From Micromonospora sp. WMMD1128 (GTDB taxonomy: Bacteria > Actinomycetota > Actinomycetes > Mycobacteriales > Micromonosporaceae), in NCBI RefSeq assembly GCF_027497235.1, contig NZ_CP114902.1, forward strand, positions 1,749,501-1,813,500: DNA of 64,000 nt. Direction: 5' to 3'. Below are positions 44,147-52,692 of the stretch, one piece after another (within the stretch, counting starts at the first letter, position 1; every line of letters starts with the position of its first letter). Both the position numbers and the translations under genes were made by a program. The notes beneath the pieces are model-generated. The model saw nothing but the letters and a program-made list of their open reading frames with translations. It was not told where the DNA came from and ran no database searches.

Positions 44147-46030
44147 GTGTTCCCTACCGTGCGTGAGGTGCTCGCCCTGGAGCCGGTACGGCACGGCGCG
44201 CCGCGCCTCGTCGCCGGCGACGCCGGGCTGGACCGCCCGGTGCGCTGGGTGCACGTGGCCGAGGTGCCAGACATCGCCACCCTGCTCGGCGGCGGGGAAC
44301 TGGTGCTGACCACCGGGATCGGGCTGCCCGCCGACGACGCCGGCCTGCGCGCGTTCATCGGCGACCTGGCCGGCGTCGGCGTCTCCGGGCTGGTCGTCGA
44401 GCTGGGCCGCCGCTACGTCAGCGGGGTGCCCCGGGTGATGGCCGCCGCCGCCGAACGGCGCGGACTGCCCCTGATCGAGCTGCGTCACGGCACGCCGTTC
44501 GTCCGGATCACCGAGGCGGTGCACGCGCTGATCGTGGACGCCCAGCTCACCGAACTGCGCGCCACCGAGGAGATCCACCAGCGGTTCACCGAGCTGTCCG
44601 TGGAGGGTGCCGAACCGGCCGAGGTGCTGCGCCAGGCAGCCGAACTGGCCGGCTGCCCGGTGGTGCTGGAGAACCTGTCCCGGCAGGTGCTCGCGTACGA
44701 CCCGGCGGGGGAGAACGCGGAACTGCTGCTGGACGGCTGGGAACAGCACTCCCGGCGGATCCGCCCCGCCGGGCGCACCGCGTACGACCCGGACAGCGGC
44801 TGGCTGGTCACCACCGTCGGCGCGCGCGGGCAGGACTGGGGGCGGCTGCTGCTGCGCTGGCCGGCGGCCGAGGCCGCCCCGCCCACCCGGCTCACCATCC
44901 TGATCGAACGGGCCGCCTCCACGCTCGCCCTGGGCCGGCTGATCCGCCGCGACGCCGAGGGCCTGGAACGGCAGATCCACCGCACGCTGCTGACCGCGCT
45001 CATCGACCACTCCCGCCCGGTGGACGAGGTGGCGCTGCGCGCCAAGGCGCTCGGCGTCACCCTGGACCGCCGGCACCTGGTCGGCGTGGTGGTCCGGCAC
45101 CGCAGCGACGACCCGGCCGGCGACGCCGCCGCGCCGGGCGCCGACACCGGCCCGGAGGCCGGCCCGGCCCGGCTGCGCGACCTCGCCGAGGCCGTCGGCC
45201 AGGCCGTGCGGGAGGCCAAGCTCACGGCGCTGACCAGCGCCGTCGACGACCAGGCCGTGGGCGCGCTGCTGGCGCTGCCCGACCCGGCCGCCGAGGAGAA
45301 GTCGCTCGCCGCGTTCACCACGGCGTTGCGTCGGGTACGCCTCGACGCCGCCCCGGTCCGCCCGCCCGCTCCCCACCCGGCGCGTCCGGTCGACGGGGTT
45401 GTTCGCGGTGCGGCTGGTTCGGGGCGTCCGGTCGACGGGGCTGTTCGTGGTGCGGGGCGTCCGGTCGACGGGGCTGTTCGTGGTGCGGGGCGTCTGGTCG
45501 ACGCTCCTGTTCGTGGTGCGGGGCGTCCGGTCGACGCTCCTGTTCGTGGTGCGGCGCGTCCGGTCGACGTTCCGGCCCGACCGGCGATCGTCGTCGCGGC
45601 CGGCTCCGGGGTGGGCAGCCTGCGGGAGGCGCGCCGGTCACTTGTCGAGGCGCGGCAGATCGCCGAGGCGGCCCGGCGGGACCCGCGGGACCTGCCCTGC
45701 TTCCGGCTGCCGCACGTCGGGCTGGCCGGACTGCTGCACCTGCTGCGCGACGAGCCCCGGCTGCAGACGTTCGTCGAGCGGGAACTCGGTCCGCTGCTCG
45801 CCTACGACGCCCAGCACCCCCGCGAGCAGCTCCTCGACGCCCTACGGGCATACCTGGAGCAGGGGCGGAACAAGTCGGCGGCGGCATCGGCGGCGCACCT
45901 GTCCCGCCCCGCCTTCTACGAGCGGCTGGCGCGCATCGGCCGCATCCTCGACGCCGATCTCGACTCGGTCGACCAGTGCCTCTCCCTGCACGTGGCCCTG
46001 CTGGCCCTGGACGCCGTCCGCCCCATCTGA
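44147..46030 (+). CDS. PucR-family transcriptional regulator with an internal minisatellite
   Basis: A 627-residue regulator: an N-terminal PucR domain (about 1-125, VLALEPVRHGAPRLVAG ... WVHVAEVPD), a middle GGDEF-like/CdaR domain, and a C-terminal HTH_30 (about 575-620, KSAAASAAHLSRPAFYERLARI). Start GTG 44147. Between the middle and the HTH an in-frame 33-bp tandem repeat (45383-45571) adds six (G)RPVDxxVRGAG units not expected in the family. The true target is unknown; PucR proteins control purine, proline or other catabolic genes. It follows argG by 50 bp. Confidence 0.87.
   Translation: MFPTVREVLALEPVRHGAPRLVAGDAGLDRPVRWVHVAEVPDIATLLGGGELVLTTGIGLPADDAGLRAFIGDLAGVGVSGLVVELGRRYVSGVPRVMAAAAERRGLPLIELRHGTPFVRITEAVHALIVDAQLTELRATEEIHQRFTELSVEGAEPAEVLRQAAELAGCPVVLENLSRQVLAYDPAGENAELLLDGWEQHSRRIRPAGRTAYDPDSGWLVTTVGARGQDWGRLLLRWPAAEAAPPTRLTILIERAASTLALGRLIRRDAEGLERQIHRTLLTALIDHSRPVDEVALRAKALGVTLDRRHLVGVVVRHRSDDPAGDAAAPGADTGPEAGPARLRDLAEAVGQAVREAKLTALTSAVDDQAVGALLALPDPAAEEKSLAAFTTALRRVRLDAAPVRPPAPHPARPVDGVVRGAAGSGRPVDGAVRGAGRPVDGAVRGAGRLVDAPVRGAGRPVDAPVRGAARPVDVPARPAIVVAAGSGVGSLREARRSLVEARQIAEAARRDPRDLPCFRLPHVGLAGLLHLLRDEPRLQTFVERELGPLLAYDAQHPREQLLDALRAYLEQGRNKSAAASAAHLSRPAFYERLARIGRILDADLDSVDQCLSLHVALLALDAVRPI
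45383..45571 (+). repeat. 33-bp in-frame minisatellite inside the PucR gene
   Basis: Units begin at 45383, 45425, 45458, 45491, 45524 and 45557; the spacing is 33 bp except the first (42). Each codes for a variant of RPVDGAVRGAG. As the unit is a multiple of three, copy-number change would not break the gene. Confidence 0.92.
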
Positions 46031-46050
46031 CCCCCCGCCTCCACTGCGGC

Positions 46051-46105
46051 GATCATGAAGTTGACGGCGGTGTTGATCTCCATTCATGCCGTCAACCTCA
46101 TGATC
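46051..46105. terminator. Convergent hairpin between pucR and murL
   Basis: An 18-bp stem with one mismatch (GATCATGAAGTTGACGGC, arms 46051-46068 and 46088-46105) with a 19-nt loop lies between the convergent stops 46030 and 46153. It is a short, AT-richer palindromic element unlike the GGGGCCCC family. Confidence 0.7.
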
Positions 46106-46152
46106 ACCCTTGGGCTGTCCCTCGTCCGGCCGCCGGCGCTGGTCGGGGTAGG

Positions 46153-47478
46153 TCAGGTGAGGGACTGGAGGGCCTTGGCGTAGGGGGCGGGGACGAAGCT
46201 CGGGCCGGCCGGGGTGAAGACGTCGGAGGTGGACGCCGCCTGCCAGGCGGTGTCGGGCAGCTCCGCGACCAGGGCGCGGACCACCGGGGCGTCCCGCCAC
46301 TGCTCCTGCTCGGCGAGCAGGCTCAGCGCGACCACCGACTCCTCCACCTCGCCGACGCACTCGAACGGCTTGTGCCCGTCGATGCCGAGCAACTCCCGGT
46401 AGCCGGGGAGCTGGGACTCGTCGGCCAGCAGGTCACCGCCGAAGATGCCGGTGAGCCGCTCGCGGGGCATGAACGGGGCCATGGCCAGGAAGACGAACCG
46501 GCACTTCGGGCAGTCGCGGCACCAGCGTTCGCTCGCGTCGCGCAGCTTGAACGCGGCGTTGCAGCTGGTCACCACCGCGTCGTACCTGTCGATCTCGGCG
46601 AACAGTCGGGCGATGTGCAGCTCGGACAGGGAGCGCAGGAGCGAGAAGTACGGCTCGGTGAGCCCGGCGTGCTCGGCCAGCGCGGCACGCAGCAGCCCTT
46701 CCGCCTCGACGCCCTTGGACCACTGGTGGTTGATCTCGTGGCCCTGCCAGAGGAGGTTCGGGTCGGACGCGGACCGCTCGTTCGACATCACCACCGGCCC
46801 GAGCCCGTGCAGCACGGCGGTGGCGACCGCGATCAGCGAGTTGATCGCGGTGACCGGGATGTGCCCGTTGCGCGCGCCGGCCGCGTTCAGCTCGAACAGC
46901 GCCGGGTCGAGCCGGCGCCGGGCGGCGAGCGGCACCAGGTCGGACGCCTCGTTGACGGAGACGATCACGTGGTTCGGGTTGACCGAGAAGGGCACCGGGT
47001 CGAACCCGGCCCGGCGCAGCGCCTCCAGCGTGACGATGGAGTCCTTGCCGCCGCCGACGGCGGACAGCGGACGGCGGTCCGAGTTGTCGAGCGGGGCAGC
47101 CGCCTCGACCGAGCCGGCCGGCACCTCGGGCCGCAACGTCAGCACGTACGGCAGGTCGTTGCGGTAGGCGTACTCGGCGAGGCCCTTGGTGTAGACGGCG
47201 GTGACCAGCTCGACGGCGGCGGTGCCCAGCGGCGCGGGCAGCACCAGCCGGGGCGGCGCGGCGGCCTTGTAGTAGCTGACGCCGGCGACCACGTGCAGCA
47301 GCTCCAGCACCCGGCCGAGCGTGGCGGCGGTGGCGTCGGAGACCGGCTCGGCCGGCAGCGGGAGCGTGATCACCTCGGTGAACCGCTGCTCGCCGTCGGG
47401 ACCGGTCAGGGCGTAGTCGAACAGGACCTCGCCGGTGGCGAAGTCGATCGAGTAGGACGGGAAGGTGAAGGCGTCCAT
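46153..47478 (-). CDS. murL: UDP-MurNAc-L-Ala-L-Glu epimerase
   Basis: Epimerises the terminal L-Glu of UDP-MurNAc-L-Ala-L-Glu to D-Glu, replacing the glutamate racemase route in peptidoglycan synthesis (known from Xanthomonas oryzae and present in Micromonosporaceae). The 441-residue product has an ATP-pyrophosphatase-like motif SAVGGGKDSIVTLEALRRAG, the segment MSNERSASDPN, and a cysteine cluster CRDCPKCRF. Start ATG 47478 (MDAFTFPSYS) fits the family; a GTG at 47499 or so is possible. Its partner ligase murD2 lies at 49199 on the opposite strand, with a TnpB element in between whose end lies within 45 bp of this start. Confidence 0.9.
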   Translation of the reverse strand: MDAFTFPSYSIDFATGEVLFDYALTGPDGEQRFTEVITLPLPAEPVSDATAATLGRVLELLHVVAGVSYYKAAAPPRLVLPAPLGTAAVELVTAVYTKGLAEYAYRNDLPYVLTLRPEVPAGSVEAAAPLDNSDRRPLSAVGGGKDSIVTLEALRRAGFDPVPFSVNPNHVIVSVNEASDLVPLAARRRLDPALFELNAAGARNGHIPVTAINSLIAVATAVLHGLGPVVMSNERSASDPNLLWQGHEINHQWSKGVEAEGLLRAALAEHAGLTEPYFSLLRSLSELHIARLFAEIDRYDAVVTSCNAAFKLRDASERWCRDCPKCRFVFLAMAPFMPRERLTGIFGGDLLADESQLPGYRELLGIDGHKPFECVGEVEESVVALSLLAEQEQWRDAPVVRALVAELPDTAWQAASTSDVFTPAGPSFVPAPYAKALQSLT

Positions 47479-47499
47479 CCGCCGGAGCTGCTCGTTGGG

Positions 47500-47600
47500 C
47501 ACACGCCATACTACAGCGTGTCTCAAAAGTCCGTTGGTTCATGAGACACCGCCCTTCTCGGGCGTCCCTGCGTCACGGGTGTCCGTGGCGGTGGGGTTAC
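47500..47600 (-). ncRNA. Candidate omega-RNA at the 3' end of tnpB
   Basis: Two adjacent stem-loops sit at the end of tnpB: CGCCC/GGGCG (47550-47564, 5-nt loop) and GTGTCTCA/TGAGACAC (47518-47549, 16-nt loop, overlapping the tnpB stop). TnpB omega-RNAs are made from exactly this part of the transcript, and the guide is the flanking sequence just beyond the right end, here the leader of murL. Exact ends are unknown. Confidence 0.4.
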
Positions 47601-49118
47601 TCCGTCGTCAGGACTGGTTGCACCGGCGCTTGGGCGCTGGCCAGAGCCGGTCCCTCGGGAGGCGTTGGTGACCGGGCCTCGTGCTTCGGGGTCCCGGGTC
47701 TGGGCGTGGCGTTGCTCGGCCCAGACGGCGAGGTTGACCGCTGCGTTGACGTCCCGGTCCGCCGTATGCCCGCATTCGTCGCAGCGGAAGACGCGTACGG
47801 ACAGGGGTAGGGCGGGGCCGATGATGCGGCAGGCACTGCACATTCTTGTGGACGGGTACCCGCGGGGTGCCCGGATGACCTGCCCGCCCCGCCAACGTTG
47901 TTTGTAGCCGATGATGCGGGCCAGTTCAGCCCAACCCGCATCGGAGATGGCGGCGGCCAGACGCCGGTTGCGCAGCAGACCGGCGGTATACAGATCTTCC
48001 AGAGCCAGCCGGTCGTGGGTCTTGACCAGCTGGTTGGCGACCTTGTGCAGAAAGTGACGACGTACATGCGCGACACGATGGTGGGCACGAGCGAGCCGGG
48101 TGACAGCCTCGGCCCGATTGCGGGAGCCTCGCCGTTTGCTGGTGACCTGGCGGGACAGTCGGCGTAGCCGAGGCAGGGCGGTCCGCAGCGGGCGCGGTGG
48201 ATCAGTGACGCGCAGCCGCTGTCGGCCGGTGGTGTCGGCGGCCACCACGAGGGCAGTGAGGCCGCGGTCGATGCCTACCCAACCACTACCGTCAGCGTCG
48301 GGGCGTGGCGGGTGCTGCCGGGCGGGATGCAGGTCGGCCGCCTCCACTGTCACGGTGACGGTCCATCGGCCGGACCGGCAGGAGACGGTGGCATACCGGG
48401 TGTGGGCTCGGCCCATGCGAATCATCCGCCGTAGTCGGCGCGTGTCCTCCCGTACCCTCAGGGCTCCGATCCTCGGCAGACAGATACTCCGAGTGCCCGC
48501 CGTCGGATCCCCCACTCGGATGCTCACCCGACCCGCCTTGGTCTTGCAGCGGATCCGGAACGACGGCTGGGTGCGGCTCTTGCGTTTGAATGTCGGGAAC
48601 CCCACCCGGCGACCTGGCCGCTTTCCCCATCGCGAGTCGGCCCAGGCGGCAAGGGCGCGGCCCAGGTCGACAGCGGCTTCCTCACACACCTGCTGACACA
48701 CCTGGGCACGCCACGACAATCCCGTCGCCGTGATCTCGGCCGAACCGGCCGAGTCGACTACTAAGCGGCGGCCCGCCTGTGCCGAGACCTTCCACGAGTT
48801 GAACGCGTTGATCAGGTCGAAACCCGACCACGGCACCACCACCGACCCGCCCCGGTGTTTGGCATCCAGGGCGTCCTTCACCAGAGCCAGGCACTGGTTG
48901 AACGCGAACCGAGCCGCCCCCGTGTGACGGACCAACACCGCCACCTGCGACGGTGACGGGTCAGCTGTGAACCGGAACGCGGTAAACCTCCCCACAGCCC
49001 CACAGCATGCCTGCCACCTCCGACACAACAGTCAGCGTTGCGGCAGGATGGGGCGGAAATCCCTGCCTCTGACGAACGGCCGGTGCCGGGAGTGGCAACA
49101 GCGGCCGCCGGCCGTTCG
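47510..49118 (-). mobile_element. Solo tnpB element of the IS200/IS605-IS607 group
   Basis: A tnpB gene without tnpA is bounded by a hairpin cluster near 47518-47564 on its 3' side and a perfect 11-bp inverted repeat (CGAACGGCCGG, 49073-49083 / 49108-49118) on its 5' side. The ends given are estimates. It lies between the divergent genes murL and murD2. Without its own TnpA it needs another transposase to move. Confidence 0.65.
47523..48995 (-). CDS. tnpB: RNA-guided endonuclease TnpB
   Basis: A 490-residue ancestor-type relative of Cas12: an RNA-guided DNA nuclease that helps retain its transposon. Start GTG 48995 (MGRFTAFRFTADPSPSQ); ATG 49028 would add 11 residues. The N-terminal part has RHTGAARFAFNQCLALVK. 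RuvC residues are intact: D243 in WVGIDRGLTALV, E333 in LALEDLYTAG, D415 in DRDVNAAVNLA. The zinc ribbon is present as CSACRII and CDECGH. The C-terminal tail overlaps the expected omega-RNA. It appears functional. No tnpA is adjacent. Confidence 0.92.
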   Translation of the reverse strand: MGRFTAFRFTADPSPSQVAVLVRHTGAARFAFNQCLALVKDALDAKHRGGSVVVPWSGFDLINAFNSWKVSAQAGRRLVVDSAGSAEITATGLSWRAQVCQQVCEEAAVDLGRALAAWADSRWGKRPGRRVGFPTFKRKSRTQPSFRIRCKTKAGRVSIRVGDPTAGTRSICLPRIGALRVREDTRRLRRMIRMGRAHTRYATVSCRSGRWTVTVTVEAADLHPARQHPPRPDADGSGWVGIDRGLTALVVAADTTGRQRLRVTDPPRPLRTALPRLRRLSRQVTSKRRGSRNRAEAVTRLARAHHRVAHVRRHFLHKVANQLVKTHDRLALEDLYTAGLLRNRRLAAAISDAGWAELARIIGYKQRWRGGQVIRAPRGYPSTRMCSACRIIGPALPLSVRVFRCDECGHTADRDVNAAVNLAVWAEQRHAQTRDPEARGPVTNASRGTGSGQRPSAGATSPDDGVTPPPRTPVTQGRPRRAVSHEPTDF

Positions 49119-49198
49119 AACGCCCGTGAACCTCAGCCTGTATAGGCTGCAATCGCCCTCATCCTTCATGAGGGGGAGGACGTCAACGAGGAGAGCCC

Positions 49199-50545
49199 GT
49201 GCGCCTGTCTGATCTGCGCGGACGTCATGTCGCCGTCTGGGGCGCCGGCCGTGAGGGCCGGGCCGCGGTGGTCGCGATCGCCGCGCACGCCCCGGCGGGT
49301 CTGGTCGCCGTCGACGACAGCGCGAACTTCCTCACCCTGCCCTGGGAGGGTCCGCTCGCCGCGGCGGCGCCGCTGGTGACCGGCGAGGAGGGCTTCGAGC
49401 GGCTGGCCGCCGCCGACGTGGTGGTCCGCTCGCCGGGGGTGCCGAACACCCACCCGTGGATGGGCGAGCTGCGCCGCCGGTCCGTCCCCGTGACCCAGGG
49501 CAGCGCGCTCTGGATGGCCGACCACGCCGACCGGACCGTCGGGGTGACCGGCAGCAAGGGCAAGAGCACCACGTCCAGCCTGATCAGTCACCTGCTCACC
49601 GCGATGGACCGGCCGAACGTGTTCGGCGGCAACATCGGGGTGCCGCTGCTCGACCTGCCCGAGGCCGAGCTGTACGTGCTGGAGCTGTCCAGCTACCAGT
49701 GCGCCGACCTGACCGACTCGCCCCGGGTGGCGGTGGTGACCGCGCTCTTCCCCGAGCACCTGGACGCGCACGGCGGCGAACGGGAGTACTACCGGGACAA
49801 GCTCAACCTGGTCGCGCACGGCCCGCGCACCGTGGTGGTCAACGGCGCCGACCCGCGGCTGGCCGTGGAGCTGGGCGACCGGGCCGCGGTCCGGGCCGGC
49901 GCACCGGACACCACCCACGTGGCCACCGGCCCGGACGGCACGCCGTGGTTCCACATGCGCGACGCCCCGCTCTTCCCGCGCGCGGTGCTGCCGCTCGTCG
50001 GCCGGCACAACGAGGGCAACCTGTGCGTCGCGCTTGCCGTGCTGGACGCGCTGGGCGTGGACGTGGTCGCGCGGCGGGACAGCCTGGCCGTGGCGGTCGC
50101 CGAGTTCCAGGGGCTGGCCCACCGGCTCACCGAGATCCCCGACCCGTCCGGGCTCACCTTCGTCGACGACACGCTCGCGACCAGCCCGTACGCGGCCATG
50201 CACGCGATCGACGCGTACGAGGGGCGGCCGTTGACCGTGATCGTCGGCGGCACCGACCGGGGGCTCGACTACGCGCCGTTGCGGGAGCACCTCGCCGAGC
50301 GGGAGATCACCGTGATCGGCATCCCGGACAGCGGCCCCCGCATCGTGGCGGCGCTGGCCGGGTTGCCGGCGGTGCGCACCGAGGTGGCCGAGGACCTGGT
50401 CGCCGCCGTCGGGCTGGCGCGCAAGCTCACCCCGGCCGGCGGGGTGGTGCTGCTGTCCCCGGCCGCGCCGAGCTACGGCCGGTTCCGCAACTTCGAGCAC
50501 CGCTCGGAGGTGTTCGCCCAGGCGGTGGCCGACACCGCCCGCTGA
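49199..50545 (+). CDS. murD2: UDP-MurNAc-L-Ala: L-glutamate ligase
   Basis: A Mur ligase that adds L-Glu, not D-Glu, to UDP-MurNAc-L-Ala; MurL then inverts it. The 448-residue product has the ATP P-loop GVTGSKGKSTTSSL, GGNIGVPLLDL, ELSSYQ and FPEHLDAHG typical of MurD, while FVDDTLATSP replaces the usual NDSKATN, consistent with the MurD2 branch. Start GTG 49199 follows GAGGAGAG. The assignment rests on the nearby murL and on these motifs. Two small hairpins (CAGCCT/AGGCTG and CCCTCAT/ATGAGGG) lie in its leader at about 49134-49175. Confidence 0.86.
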   Translation: MRLSDLRGRHVAVWGAGREGRAAVVAIAAHAPAGLVAVDDSANFLTLPWEGPLAAAAPLVTGEEGFERLAAADVVVRSPGVPNTHPWMGELRRRSVPVTQGSALWMADHADRTVGVTGSKGKSTTSSLISHLLTAMDRPNVFGGNIGVPLLDLPEAELYVLELSSYQCADLTDSPRVAVVTALFPEHLDAHGGEREYYRDKLNLVAHGPRTVVVNGADPRLAVELGDRAAVRAGAPDTTHVATGPDGTPWFHMRDAPLFPRAVLPLVGRHNEGNLCVALAVLDALGVDVVARRDSLAVAVAEFQGLAHRLTEIPDPSGLTFVDDTLATSPYAAMHAIDAYEGRPLTVIVGGTDRGLDYAPLREHLAEREITVIGIPDSGPRIVAALAGLPAVRTEVAEDLVAAVGLARKLTPAGGVVLLSPAAPSYGRFRNFEHRSEVFAQAVADTAR

Positions 50546-50546
50546 G

Positions 50547-50975
50547 TCACCCGGCGGGCAGCGCGTCGTCGGCGGGTTCCGGTGCCGCGGGCGCGGGCGC
50601 CGGTCGTTTGTCCGGGGTCCAGGCGAACGCGAGCGCGCCGCCGACAAGCGCCAGCAGCATGCCGATCAGGAAGCCGCCCAGGTTCGAGGTGAGCCAGGAG
50701 GCCAACCCGAGTAGCAGGGACAGCAGCGCGTAGAAGACCCGTTGCTGCGGGGTGGCGACGAGCAGCACCCCGCAGAGTACGAGGACGGCCGGCACCAGGT
50801 ACGCGGCCAGTCCCTGCGGTCCGGCGTGCAGCAGCACCCCGAGCGGCGCGCGCAGGGTCACGAGCATCTCGACGCCGCCGAGCGCGACGAGCACCCCGGC
50901 GGTGAACGGCCGGGCCCGCCGCCAGTGGCGCCACCGTGCCCGGGCGGCCGGCGCCGCGTGTGCTCCGGCGGTCAT
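50547..50975 (-). CDS. DUF6114 membrane protein
   Basis: A 142-residue protein with about four membrane segments (22-110) and a Pro/Ala-rich tail. I read it as DUF6114, a family found beside DUF6230 in actinomycetes. The start ATG 50975 is one base after the DUF6230 stop, so the genes are co-translated. Function unknown. Confidence 0.78.
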   Translation of the reverse strand: MTAGAHAAPAARARWRHWRRARPFTAGVLVALGGVEMLVTLRAPLGVLLHAGPQGLAAYLVPAVLVLCGVLLVATPQQRVFYALLSLLLGLASWLTSNLGGFLIGMLLALVGGALAFAWTPDKRPAPAPAAPEPADDALPAG

Positions 50976-50976
50976 C

Positions 50977-51606
50977 TCAGCACCCGTCGGAGCTGAAGCC
51001 CATGTGCAGGTTGGGCAGCGTGAACACGGCGGCGGTGGTGGCGTAGTTGTTCTGCCGCAGGTTGGTGATGGTCACCGTGTCGGCCTGTTGGGCGAAGACT
51101 CCGGGATTGCCCTTGACGCCGGGGACCTGGTCGACCGTGCTGGCGTCCTGCCCGACGTTGATGTTCTTGAACGAGGCGTTGCCGGCCACCTCGTCGCCGT
51201 CGACGACGAGCGTGCGGGCGGTGACCGGCTTGCCGGAGCCGCCGGCGGTGATCCGTAGGTTGATCCCGCCGAGGCTGATGCTCTGGCAGAGATTGGTCAG
51301 CTCGGCCTTGTCGATGGCCGACACGATCACCACCACCTGACCGCCGGTGTCGCCCTGGTTGGGGCTGTCCGGGATCATCTGGTCGAGCGTGGCGAACTGC
51401 TCGAACCCGGTGCCTTCGAGTTTGTCGGCGGTGACGGTGAACGGCATGCCGGAGATGGCGAACTGCGCGCCGAGCACGCCCTGGGCGGTGAGCACGACCA
51501 TGCCGGCCGCGCCGGCCGCGACGGTGCCGAGGGTGACGGCGAACCGGCGCCAGCGTACGCCGCTGCTCGGTTGGCCGGACTCGATCGGTGCGGTCTGCTC
51601 CGACAT
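50977..51606 (-). CDS. DUF6230 secreted or membrane-anchored protein
   Basis: A 209-residue protein with one N-terminal helix (about 22-45) and an exported beta-rich domain ending in SSDGC. I read it as DUF6230; some members were once called cholesterol esterase without good evidence. Start ATG 51606 follows AAGGGAGCC. It forms a pair with DUF6114 and lies downstream of a same-strand TetR gene. A palindrome at 51626-51651 lies in its promoter region. Function unknown. Confidence 0.8.
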   Translation of the reverse strand: MSEQTAPIESGQPSSGVRWRRFAVTLGTVAAGAAGMVVLTAQGVLGAQFAISGMPFTVTADKLEGTGFEQFATLDQMIPDSPNQGDTGGQVVVIVSAIDKAELTNLCQSISLGGINLRITAGGSGKPVTARTLVVDGDEVAGNASFKNINVGQDASTVDQVPGVKGNPGVFAQQADTVTITNLRQNNYATTAAVFTLPNLHMGFSSDGC

Positions 51607-51625
51607 GGCGGCTCCCTTTCGAGAT

Positions 51626-51651
51626 CAATTCATCCTCGACGATGTGAATTG
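51626..51651. promoter_or_regulatory. Palindromic operator candidate before DUF6230
   Basis: CAATTCA and TGAATTG (51626-51632, 51645-51651) form an inverted repeat 20 bp upstream of the start, in an AT-rich patch. The adjacent TetR regulator is the obvious candidate to bind it. Confidence 0.45.
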
Positions 51652-51732
51652 CTCGCGCAGGCCGAAGTTACCGCTGAGTAAAGGGAGGGTCAACAGATCG
51701 TTGCCCGGCATCTGTCAATTGGGGCCAAAGTG

Positions 51733-51751
51733 AAAAACCGCTGCGGTTTTT
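51733..51751. terminator. Terminator after the TetR gene
   Basis: AAAAACCG / CGGTTTTT with a CTG loop lies 8 bp after the TetR stop (minus strand) and works in both directions by symmetry. The run of T is unusual in this GC-rich window. Confidence 0.75.
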
Positions 51752-51758
51752 GATCCGA

Positions 51759-52505
51759 TCAGGGTGCGCAGGGAGCCACGGTGGTCGGTCCGTCGTCCGG
51801 ATGGTCCGGCCGGGTGGCCCGGCGCGCGTCCTCGGGGCCGAGGAAGGGCGCGACGGCCGCGTACGTGAGGACCGGCAGCAGCAGCGGCAACTCCTCGGCC
51901 CGCCCCTGCGCCACCCGGGCGCGGACCGTCGCGTAGATGCCGCCGACCACCGTGGATGCCAGCACGTCGCGGTCCACCCCGGGCACCGCCGGCCCCGGGT
52001 CGGCGCCGGCGAAGAACCAACCGAAGCTGTGCGCCAGCGCGTCCCGCTCCCGGCGCGCGTCCGGACCGGCCGCGTCCACCTCGACAAGCGCCATCCGGGC
52101 GAAGGCGGGCACGCTCGCCAGCACGTCGAGCAGGGTACGCAGCGCCGCGCGGGCGGCCTCCGGCCAGGCCGGTCCGGCCTCGGCGTAGGCGGACTCCATC
52201 AACTGCGAGACCACGGCGATGCCGTGCCGGTACGCGGCGAGGAACGCGTCCTGCTTGCCGCTGAACAGGGCGTAGAAGGCCGGCCTGGTAACCCCGGCGG
52301 CGTGGCAGATGTCGCTGACCCGGGCGTTGTCGTACCCCCGGGCGGCGACTTCCCGCACCAACCCGTCGAAGAGGCGGTCGCGCTGGGTCGCCGCCACCTC
52401 CTCGGCCGGCACGCGTCGCGGCCCGCGCTTGATCGCCCGGTCGGGATCGCGGCCGTGCCGCGCGCCGGGCAGGGGGGCCGGCGGGGGCGGGCTCTGGATG
52501 GTCAA
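51759..52505 (-). CDS. TetR-family transcriptional regulator
   Basis: A 248-residue regulator with an N-terminal TetR HTH (about 42-88: RLFDGLVREVAARGYDNARVSDICHAAGVTRPAFYALF, key part AAGVTRPAFY) and a helical ligand domain. Start is TTG 52505, supported by AAGGAGGG at good spacing; no ATG or GTG lies in a better place. It probably controls the DUF6230-DUF6114 genes downstream and/or the divergent secreted-protein gene at 52693. Confidence 0.87.
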   Translation of the reverse strand: MTIQSPPPPAPLPGARHGRDPDRAIKRGPRRVPAEEVAATQRDRLFDGLVREVAARGYDNARVSDICHAAGVTRPAFYALFSGKQDAFLAAYRHGIAVVSQLMESAYAEAGPAWPEAARAALRTLLDVLASVPAFARMALVEVDAAGPDARRERDALAHSFGWFFAGADPGPAVPGVDRDVLASTVVGGIYATVRARVAQGRAEELPLLLPVLTYAAVAPFLGPEDARRATRPDHPDDGPTTVAPCAP

Positions 52506-52692
52506 AAGATCGGCCCTCCTTGATGCGTTGACTTTACGACCCTCTGAGGTTTATAACTTTCGACACGCTCAGTTCGCCCACCGTCACCATTGGTGATCTC
52601 CATCGAGGGCCCGAACGGCTGTCATTATCGCCGCCCGTCCCCGCCCTCCCGGCTCCATCCACCACTCCGTCCCACCGCCGGAAGGAACAACC

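Noticed and set aside
47523..48995. tnpB as a pseudogene
   Set aside because: The reading frame is complete and the RuvC triad and zinc ribbon are intact.
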